Assembly (NCBI GenBank): GCA_030593645.1
Contig: JAUVGT010000002.1
Span: forward strand, 1-32,169
DNA length: 32,169 bases
Direction of reading: 5' to 3'
Source: Deltaproteobacteria bacterium
Lineage (GTDB): Bacteria; Desulfobacterota; Desulfobacteria; Desulfobacterales; JAUVGT01
The position numbers and the translations under genes are program-made. Below, piece by piece: positions 7,317-14,284 of this stretch. The first letter of the stretch is position 1. Each line of letters opens with the position of its first letter. A model generated the notes under the pieces. That model saw only the letters and a program-made list of their open reading frames with translations, was not told where the DNA came from and ran no database searches.

Positions 7317-8906
7317 TCATTTTGTTTCCGGTGGAATATCGTACTTTTTAATCTTATTTAATAGAGCTGTATGAGAAATTCCCAATGTTTTTGAGGCTTT
7401 TCGAATACTTGCTGAGATTTTCAAGGTATCGGTAATAATTCTTCGCTCAAGATCATTTACAAGCGATTTGAGAGACTGCCCTTTATCTCCGGACAAATAA
7501 CGCCGGTTTTTCATATTTTTTATGTTTTTTCCAATTTCAAAGCTGAAAAGGATATGCTCAACCTCAACCTTGCTCGAATCACAGAGAATGGCCGCCCGTT
7601 CAATGACGTTTTTCAGTTCCCTGATATTGCCGGGCCAATCATGGCTGTATAATTTATTTAATGATTCCCGGGTCACCGCCTGAAGATCTTTTTTTAACTG
7701 TGATGCCAGTTGGAAAAGGAAATGCTCAACCAGCAGCGGAATATCATCTTTTCTCTCTTTTAACGGAGGAATATGTATGGGAAGAACATTGATTCGATAG
7801 TACAGATCCTGCCGAAAACTTTTCTCCTCTACCATTCGTTCCAGGTTCCTGTTTGTGGCGGTAAGAATACGGACATCAATGGAAATTTCTTTCTCTCCGC
7901 CAAGCCTTCGGACCCGTTTTTCCTGGATCAGTCTCAATATTTTTACCTGGGGTCCCGGCGGCATTTCAGCGATTTCGTCCAGAAATACCGTGCCGTTTTT
8001 CGCAAGCTCAAACAGACCGGGTTTACCTCCCTTTCGGGCTCCGGTGAAAGCCCCCTCCATATAACCGAACAGCTCACTCTCGAGTAATGATTCCGGCAGG
8101 GCCGCGCAGTTGATCGGCACAAAAGACCCTGTACGGCCGCTGGCTGTATGTATGGTGCGGGCAAACAACTCTTTACCGGTCCCGCTTTCACCCCGAACCG
8201 ATACGATTGAACCGGTATCGGCAATTTTTTGGGCAAAGGATATGGCCGCTTTAATGGCCGGTGTTTTACCAATGATATCACTGAATGTAATCTGGCTGGG
8301 CTCGGAAATAGATTGGGCCAGCATCTTGATTTCCTGCATATCTCTGCCGATCTCCACGGCACCCACAATACGCTTTGAAGAATCATATATGGGTCTTCCC
8401 GTGGCAAAAAACTGGAAACGTCCCTTTTCGTTGATGATATTCTTCTTTACATTGCTGAATTTTTTCCCGTTCAAACAATCCAGTATATCAAAATCAGGCA
8501 GATTGAGCTCTTTAATGTCCCGACCAATGGCTTCTTTTCGGTTTCGGCTGAAAATCCTGCCGGCAACCCGGTTAATCGTCGTGATCCTCCCGTTTTTATC
8601 TATGGAAATCACACCATCGCTCACATTGTCCAGCACCACACGGGACCTGTTTTCCCTCTCTTCCCTGGGAAGGGTTTTAATAAAACGGATCTCCGAAAGA
8701 CCGGAAATTTTCCCAAGAATCTCAAATACTTCTTCCCGGTTTATTTCTGCATTTTCTTTTTCAGCCTCAAGATATACATCTGCCATATCCGCCGTTCTCT
8801 CCACTTCCATGGAAATGATATTAAGATTTTTCTCGGCGATAAGAGAGGAAATGTCCGCGACAATCCCAAGACGATCATTAAACAGCAATCGCAGTTTGAT
8901 ATTCAA
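7317..8906 (-). CDS. Sigma-54-dependent regulator, ACT-PAS-AAA-HTH (TyrR-like)
   Basis: This 529-residue regulator has the TyrR/PhhR domain order. An ACT domain covers residues 1-75 and a PAS domain about 85-190. The AAA+ module (about 205-440) has Walker A G-E-S-G-T-G-K at 239-245, the sigma-54-contacting G-A-F-T-G-A at 285-290, and Walker B V-F-L-D-E-I. A C-terminal helix-turn-helix (about 490-525, A-S-K-T-L-G-I-S-H-T-A-L-L-N-K-I) follows. The intact GAFTGA loop means it can activate sigma-54 promoters, unlike E. coli TyrR. ACT domains usually bind amino acids. The start is TTG 8906 with AAGGTG upstream; an in-frame stop lies 8 codons before it, so there is little choice. The likely target is the sigma-54 promoter of ald just downstream. 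Confidence 0.93.
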   Translation of the reverse strand: MNIKLRLLFNDRLGIVADISSLIAEKNLNIISMEVERTADMADVYLEAEKENAEINREEVFEILGKISGLSEIRFIKTLPREERENRSRVVLDNVSDGVISIDKNGRITTINRVAGRIFSRNRKEAIGRDIKELNLPDFDILDCLNGKKFSNVKKNIINEKGRFQFFATGRPIYDSSKRIVGAVEIGRDMQEIKMLAQSISEPSQITFSDIIGKTPAIKAAISFAQKIADTGSIVSVRGESGTGKELFARTIHTASGRTGSFVPINCAALPESLLESELFGYMEGAFTGARKGGKPGLFELAKNGTVFLDEIAEMPPGPQVKILRLIQEKRVRRLGGEKEISIDVRILTATNRNLERMVEEKSFRQDLYYRINVLPIHIPPLKERKDDIPLLVEHFLFQLASQLKKDLQAVTRESLNKLYSHDWPGNIRELKNVIERAAILCDSSKVEVEHILFSFEIGKNIKNMKNRRYLSGDKGQSLKSLVNDLERRIITDTLKISASIRKASKTLGISHTALLNKIKKYDIPPETK

Positions 8907-8944
8907 TGTTATACACCTTAAGGTAGATTACACTTGATTATTTC

Positions 8945-11047
8945 TTACACCTTGAACTTGCCGACCATTTCTTTTAAGCGCGCCGCCAGTTCAGATAAAT
9001 CTTTTGAACTCTTACTTAAATTGGTACCGCTTTTTGATATTTCATTGGCCGAAATATTTACATCGGAAATATCCTGGGCGATTTCACCGGCAACCGCGGA
9101 GCTTTGAACCACATTCTCACTGACTTCCTGTATCCCGGTCGACGCCTGGGATACATTATCTGCGATTTCTCTCGTGGTAACAGCCTGTTCTTCAACAGCT
9201 GCAGCAATCGTTGACACAATATCATTGATATCATTAATGATGCTGGTGATCTGCTCAATCTCCTTTACGGTTCTGATAGTCGATTCACGGTTGGTACTTA
9301 TTTTTCCCTTAATTTCCTGGGTGGCGGCCGCAGTTTGTGTCGCGAGTTCCTTTATTTCGCTGGCAACTACCGCAAATCCCTTACCCGCGTCACCGGCCCG
9401 AGCCGCTTCAATCGTGGCATTTAACGCAAGCAGGTTGGTCTGTTCGGAAATCTCGGTGATGGTCTCAGTAACCATACCGATTTCATGGGCTGCCCGACCA
9501 AGCTCTTCCACCATATCCGAAACACTTCGGGCCTGGACAACCGCCTGACCGGTAATATTTCGCGCTTTTTCTGAATTCTGAGCAATTTCATTAACAGAAG
9601 ACGTGATCTGCTCAGCCGCGGTTGCAACAAGGTTCACATTTGTTGCCGCCTGTTCCATGGCCGCGGAAACAGAAATGATACTTGTGCTCATTTCCCCGGC
9701 TGACGCGGTAACCACATTGGATATTGAGGACATATCATCAACAACCTTTGACATCTGACCTGAAAGTGCTGAAAGATTTCCGGAAGAAGATTCCAGTTCA
9801 TCAGCATTTCCCATGATATTTTTAATAATCGTCTGGAGCTTCTCAATAAAAATATTAAACCATTTGGCAAGTTCCCCGATTTCGCCCTTACCCGCTATAT
9901 CCAGTCTCATCGTAAGATCGCCTTCCCCTTCCGCGATATTTTTTAGGCCGGTCACAACTTCTGATATTGGTTTGAACATGGATTTTGAGAAAAAGAATAC
10001 AGCCGCAAAGGCGATCAAAACAAAAAGAAATGCCATGATAGTTAACAGAACAATCAACTGATATGTATTAATCTGGGTTTTCTCATATGAGGATAGAAGT
10101 ACGATTGCACCGATTATTTGAGAATTTTCTTCAACAGGAAAAATGACCCTGGCAAAATCTTTCCCGCCAATTGTAACTTCATCAAAGAACTCATTCGAGT
10201 CCGTTGATTTTGTATTTGTTTTCAAATCCTGAAACGCCGCAATATTGAAAAAATCAAACTCTTCCAGGGTACCTATTCCGGATCCTGTTTTTGAAAAAAT
10301 ATTAACCTCTGTCCCGGATAGCCTGGATATTCTATCTGCAAAGTCCTTTCTGATTATTTGTTTTACTGTCAGCATTCCCACGACCTGATTTTCCCGTTTC
10401 TTTTTATCAATATCAAAAACCTCAGTAATGGATGGAACCCGTGTAACAATTCTGATACTTTTTTCATCCGGTTCAAACCCGTCAGATTCTCTGCTGTATA
10501 CCTTGGCGGTCATTATGAGTTGTTCAAAAGGCAATGTTTCAACGATTTTATAAGATTCTTCTTTTATTTCATCCCCTGTTTTAATGACTGCAAATAAAAA
10601 GACATCTTTTTCATCGTCTTTAAATGGAAAGCCCATTTGAGTTTTTTCACCCTCAATATTCACGAACACAATCAGCTTCCCGTTAGCGTCATGAACAATC
10701 GCCTGGTAAAATTTGTGTACCAGCATCACCTTATACAGATCTTCAATCATGCTTTGATGGGTATACCGGGCCATCTGGTAACCATCCGGGCGTCCCTCGT
10801 AGGAACTAATCAATCTTAAATCCCGGCCGATTTCCCCATTCAGGATCATCTGTTTTGAATCATTAATGCTTTTATTTTTTATATTTTCCAATTCATAGTG
10901 AACAATTGTTAAAGCCCTTTTTAAAGAATCAGATGTGATCAATTTGTTTTGCTTATGGACAGTCAGTGATACAATGACGATTGACCCAACGATTATCATT
11001 ATGACAAGCCCCAATGCGCCAATGATAAGCCTGTTTTTGAATGTCAT
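8945..11047 (-). CDS. Methyl-accepting chemotaxis protein
   Basis: This 700-residue chemoreceptor has a first membrane helix at about 7-28 and a long extracytoplasmic sensor (about 30-325, Cache-like in size and layout). A second helix lies at about 328-352, a HAMP domain at about 350-405, and the coiled-coil signalling domain runs to the end. The conserved tip, with E-Q-T-N-L-L-A-L-N-A-T-I-E-A-A-R-A-G-D, lies near residue 540. There is no C-terminal CheR-binding pentapeptide. The stop is 38 bases before the TTG of the regulator gene, so the two are probably co-transcribed. That placement suggests, but does not show, that the ligand is an amino acid. ATG 11047 has AAAGGA 12 bases upstream. 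Confidence 0.95.
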   Translation of the reverse strand: MTFKNRLIIGALGLVIMIIVGSIVIVSLTVHKQNKLITSDSLKRALTIVHYELENIKNKSINDSKQMILNGEIGRDLRLISSYEGRPDGYQMARYTHQSMIEDLYKVMLVHKFYQAIVHDANGKLIVFVNIEGEKTQMGFPFKDDEKDVFLFAVIKTGDEIKEESYKIVETLPFEQLIMTAKVYSRESDGFEPDEKSIRIVTRVPSITEVFDIDKKKRENQVVGMLTVKQIIRKDFADRISRLSGTEVNIFSKTGSGIGTLEEFDFFNIAAFQDLKTNTKSTDSNEFFDEVTIGGKDFARVIFPVEENSQIIGAIVLLSSYEKTQINTYQLIVLLTIMAFLFVLIAFAAVFFFSKSMFKPISEVVTGLKNIAEGEGDLTMRLDIAGKGEIGELAKWFNIFIEKLQTIIKNIMGNADELESSSGNLSALSGQMSKVVDDMSSISNVVTASAGEMSTSIISVSAAMEQAATNVNLVATAAEQITSSVNEIAQNSEKARNITGQAVVQARSVSDMVEELGRAAHEIGMVTETITEISEQTNLLALNATIEAARAGDAGKGFAVVASEIKELATQTAAATQEIKGKISTNRESTIRTVKEIEQITSIINDINDIVSTIAAAVEEQAVTTREIADNVSQASTGIQEVSENVVQSSAVAGEIAQDISDVNISANEISKSGTNLSKSSKDLSELAARLKEMVGKFKV

Positions 11048-11200
11048 ACGTTGCTGTTCCTTTCAAATATCTGAAGCGGTAAGAGATTGATTTCTAATTA
11101 TAATTTTACTCAAAAACCACCGACATGTCAAGAAATCAGGATGAACTGAAAACAAGTCCCGTATAATAATTCCCATCATTCGATCAGTCAGTTTTTTTTA

Positions 11201-11230
11201 TTGACATGGATGGGAAAAAAAGTTTATGAT
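11201..11230 (+). promoter_or_regulatory. Sigma-70 promoter of the tetR gene
   Basis: TTGACA (11201-11206) and TATGAT (11225-11230) are separated by 18 bases, giving a good housekeeping promoter. Transcription would start near 11236-11238, inside the palindrome at 11233-11246. The leader is about 35 bases. Confidence 0.65.
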
Positions 11231-11232
11231 CT

Positions 11233-11246
11233 CCATCATTTGATGG
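11233..11246. promoter_or_regulatory. Candidate TetR operator
   Basis: CCATCATTTGATGG is a perfect inverted repeat (CCATCA, 2 bases, TGATGG) over the predicted start of transcription, as expected for autorepression. A degenerate partner, CCATCATTCGATCA, lies at 11173-11186 between this promoter and the divergent chemoreceptor gene. I found no copy directly before the operon start at 12124. Confidence 0.55.
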
Positions 11247-11271
11247 AAACAAACACTGGAAATGGTATAAC

Positions 11272-11901
11272 ATGGCGACACCGCTGGAAAAAGCCCGTAA
11301 AGCCCCGAATTCGATGAAAGCCAAAATCCTGAAGAAAGCCCGTCGGGTATTTGGTGAGTACGGCTTTCACGGAACCACCACACGAATGATCGCACAGGAA
11401 GTGGGCATCGATATTTCAACCCTGTATTATCACTGGGGTGAAAAGGGAGACCTGTATGAATCTGTCATTGTAGATATTAATGAAGATCTACGACAAAAAC
11501 TGGTTGAGGTTGAGGGTATTATTCATGGCCGGCCCCTTCCGGATCGAATGGATATTGCCATAGATTTGATGACTGATTTTCTTTTCAGACACCCTGAAAT
11601 TTCAAACCTGGTCCTTTTTCAATACTTCGGGAAAACCCGAGGTAAAAAATTAATTAATGTTGAAATTCCCGAATTTGTTTCAGGTATTGCACGGTCCATG
11701 GAGTTGTGTCGGTCGACGGATGATGTTCCCGGCCGTGTCCGCCTTCAGGTCCTGGCAATTATGAATTCAATTCACAGTTTTATCTCAGGCGAACACTTTT
11801 TCCGCAAAATGGTTGAACTGGAAAAAAACGACTACATGGCCGAGGTTAAAAAAACGTTAAAATTCATTTTGATCCCCGCCTTTACAGGGAAGAACAAATA
11901 G
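11272..11901 (+). CDS. TetR/AcrR-family transcriptional regulator
   Basis: This 209-residue protein has a TetR-type helix-turn-helix at about residues 15-62 (K-A-R-R-V-F-G-E-Y-G-F-H-G-T-T-T-R-M-I-A, then I-S-T-L-Y-Y-H-W). The helical C-terminal half would bind an effector and form the dimer. Many regulators of this kind in beta-oxidation clusters sense acyl-CoA; that is inference here. The gene diverges from the chemoreceptor gene and is followed 222 bases later by the beta-oxidation operon in the same orientation. ATG 11272 is used because the promoter and leader fit it; a start at the second Met (residue 15) would still keep the helix-turn-helix. Confidence 0.92.
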   Translation: MATPLEKARKAPNSMKAKILKKARRVFGEYGFHGTTTRMIAQEVGIDISTLYYHWGEKGDLYESVIVDINEDLRQKLVEVEGIIHGRPLPDRMDIAIDLMTDFLFRHPEISNLVLFQYFGKTRGKKLINVEIPEFVSGIARSMELCRSTDDVPGRVRLQVLAIMNSIHSFISGEHFFRKMVELEKNDYMAEVKKTLKFILIPAFTGKNK

Positions 11902-11922
11902 AAAATGAACATTGAATGAGGA

Positions 11923-11944
11923 AAAGCTTGGCTTTGTCTTTTTT
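11923..11944 (+). terminator. Weak intrinsic terminator after tetR
   Basis: A short stem AAAGC/GCTTT (11923-11927 with 11931-11935) is followed by GTCTTTTTT. The stem is only 5 base pairs, so termination would be partial at best and read-through into the operon is possible. Confidence 0.3.
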
Positions 11945-12019
11945 ATATGGATGTTGAATTAAACCCAAATAAATGTGATTTCAAAACTTTCAAGAAGGTG
12001 CAGACCAAGAAAAATTATG

Positions 12020-12105
12020 AGTTTTGAGTTTCAAGTTATGAATGAACGGACAATAAATCAATTTAAATGCTTCAACTTAAAACTAATAATTTATAACTCA
12101 AAACT
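12020..12105. repeat. AT-rich inverted repeat before the operon
   Basis: AGTTTTGAGTT (12020-12030) and its exact complement AACTCAAAACT (12095-12105) face each other across 64 bases and could form a stem just upstream of the first operon gene. Closely similar sequence (TTAACTCAAAACTCAA) recurs near 19960-19978, and in part near 29710. Confidence 0.55.
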
Positions 12106-12123
12106 TAAACCGGAGGTTTACAA

Positions 12124-14253
12124 ATGACCCTCAACCTGAACGCCATTGGGAAAAAAATCGGCCCGCTGGTTAAAGAATACACATGGAAAGACCCGGTTCT
12201 TTATGCCCTGGGTGTGGGTGCGGGCTTTGATGACCTTGAATATGTCTGGGAAGACGGTCTCAAGGTCATACCGAGTTTTTCCATCGCCAGTATCTTCGAT
12301 TTTCTGGCTGAAACAGCCATAAAGGCAGAAGTGGATCTTTCAGGTATTCTTCACGGGGAACAGGATATAATTTTTCACAACCCCATTCCGCCTGAGGGGA
12401 CACTCACAACAGAAGGCCGGCTTACCGATATCTATGATAAGGGGAAAGACAAAGGCGCCATTGTAATCGCCGAGGCCAACACCTTCCATTTAAACGGTCA
12501 AAAACTCTACACAAATATATTCAAGCTGTTTTGCCGCAAAGACGGCGGTTTCGGCGGCGACCCCGGTCCAAAGGAAACAATAAAAATTCCGGATCGAGAA
12601 CCCGATTATACGGAAAATGCCGTCCCCACCAAAAATCAGCCATTACTCTACAGACTCTCAGGGGATATATTCGCCCTTCATATCGACACCGAATACGCGA
12701 AACAAAGCGGTTTTGAAAGACCAATCATGCACGGACTCTGCACACACGGTTATGCCTGCCGGGCTGTAATCAAACATCTATTCCCGGGAAATCCCGAGCG
12801 TATGAACCGTTTCAGGGTTCGCTTTTCAAAAACGGTTTATCCGGGCACACCCATAAAGACCCAAATTTGGAAAACCGGTGAAAATGAAGCTGTCTTTCGC
12901 ACGATCAATGCGGAAACCCAGGATGTCATCCTCGATCTGGGGAAGGTGGAATGGCTCAGCAGCGGTGAACAGGCGCGAAGAAAAAAACTCGGAGATATAA
13001 ACTTTGACGGGAAAGTCGCAGTGATTACAGGCGCTGGTGCGGGTCTTGGAAAAGCCTATGCCCTGGAACTTTCCAGACGGGGGGCCAAAGTACTGATCAA
13101 CGACCTTGGCGGCGCGCCGGATGGTACAGGATCTTCTTCCTCTGCCGCGGACCTTGCTGTAAAGGAGATTAAAAACACGGGAGGAGAAGCTTCTGCCAGT
13201 TATGATTCCGTGGCCACACCCGAAGGCGGCAGGGCCGTCATTGACAAGGCTGTTAAACTCTGGGGCAGGGTCGACATACTGATTAACAATGCAGGTATTT
13301 TAAGAGACCGGACGCTGGCAAAAATGGAACCCGATACATGGAAGTCTGTAATGGATGTACACCTGAACGGAGCATTTCACGTCACAAAACCGGCATATGT
13401 AAAGATGAAAGAGCAGGGTTACGGCCGCATCGTGTTTACCACATCCGCGGCCGGACTCTACGGCAATTTCGGTCAGTCCAATTATTCATCAGCCAAAATG
13501 GGGCTTATCGGATTAATGAACAGTATTAAAATCGAAGGTGAAAATGCCGGTATTAAGGTGAATACCATTGCCCCGATCGCCGGCACACGGCTCACCAGGG
13601 AAGTCATTCCGCCGGACCTTTTTGAAAAGCTCAAACCCGAGTTCGTGGTACCGATCGTACTGTACCTGTGCTCGGAGCTATGTCCGGTATCGGGAAATGT
13701 TTATAACGCGGGGATGGGATATTTTAATCGGGCAGCCGTGGTTACCGGACCCGGTGCCGTGATCGGTGATGGTCAAACCCCGCCGACTCCTGAAGAGATT
13801 GCTTTAAAAATGGCATCCATCAAATCAATGGATCCGCCCAAAGAATACTTCAATGCCACGTCCGCCCTGTCACCAATGCTGGATGCCTTTAATCCTGAAA
13901 GTATCGATGCGGGTGAAACTGCCGGATGCCCTGAAATCACTGTGGCTGCTATTTTTGAAAAAATGCCGGATGCCTTCCAGCCCGATGCCGCAAAAGGTGT
14001 GGATGCAATATTCCAGTATACCATCAGCGGCCCCAATGGCGGAGAGTGGTATTCTGTAATCAGTAAAGAGAATTGTACGGTTGATCAGGGTAAACATGAA
14101 AACCCCACGACGACCATCAAGATGAACGATGATGATTTTCTGGCATTGATGGGAGGCAAGCTCAACCCCATGACAGCTTATACCAGCGGCAAGCTGAAAA
14201 TTGAGGGCGACATAATAAAATCTCAACTGATTGATAAACTATTTAAGTTCTAG
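12124..14253 (+). CDS. MaoC hydratase - SDR dehydrogenase - SCP2 fusion enzyme
   Basis: This 709-residue protein has three parts. Residues 1-285 form a double-hotdog MaoC-type enoyl-CoA hydratase with S-G-D-I-F-A-L-H-I-D; Asp181 and His186 match the catalytic pair of hydratase 2, but the usual Asn-Pro between them is Phe-Ala. Residues 295-560 are a short-chain dehydrogenase like the 17beta-HSD4 domain (T-G-A-G-A-G-L-G near 303, catalytic Tyr454 and Lys458). Residues 605-709 are an SCP2 lipid-binding domain. Together they could hydrate a trans-2-enoyl-CoA and oxidise the 3-hydroxyacyl-CoA. The order differs from eukaryotic MFE-2 (SDR-MaoC-SCP2). GGAGG lies 9 bases before ATG 12124. Its SDR-SCP2 part is closely similar to that of the next gene. 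Confidence 0.93.
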   Translation: MTLNLNAIGKKIGPLVKEYTWKDPVLYALGVGAGFDDLEYVWEDGLKVIPSFSIASIFDFLAETAIKAEVDLSGILHGEQDIIFHNPIPPEGTLTTEGRLTDIYDKGKDKGAIVIAEANTFHLNGQKLYTNIFKLFCRKDGGFGGDPGPKETIKIPDREPDYTENAVPTKNQPLLYRLSGDIFALHIDTEYAKQSGFERPIMHGLCTHGYACRAVIKHLFPGNPERMNRFRVRFSKTVYPGTPIKTQIWKTGENEAVFRTINAETQDVILDLGKVEWLSSGEQARRKKLGDINFDGKVAVITGAGAGLGKAYALELSRRGAKVLINDLGGAPDGTGSSSSAADLAVKEIKNTGGEASASYDSVATPEGGRAVIDKAVKLWGRVDILINNAGILRDRTLAKMEPDTWKSVMDVHLNGAFHVTKPAYVKMKEQGYGRIVFTTSAAGLYGNFGQSNYSSAKMGLIGLMNSIKIEGENAGIKVNTIAPIAGTRLTREVIPPDLFEKLKPEFVVPIVLYLCSELCPVSGNVYNAGMGYFNRAAVVTGPGAVIGDGQTPPTPEEIALKMASIKSMDPPKEYFNATSALSPMLDAFNPESIDAGETAGCPEITVAAIFEKMPDAFQPDAAKGVDAIFQYTISGPNGGEWYSVISKENCTVDQGKHENPTTTIKMNDDDFLALMGGKLNPMTAYTSGKLKIEGDIIKSQLIDKLFKF

Positions 14254-14284
14254 AAGTGGATTTATTACAAGGGAGAGTATATCC

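Noticed and set aside
8110..8937. Long plus-strand open frame (275 codons) opposite the sigma-54 activator gene
   Set aside because: It is antisense to a clearly coding, domain-rich gene and its translation has no recognisable features.
14231..14284. TTG start at 14231 for the four-module fusion
   Set aside because: It would overlap the previous gene and add atypical residues; ATG 14285 has a strong ribosome site and a family-typical N-terminus.
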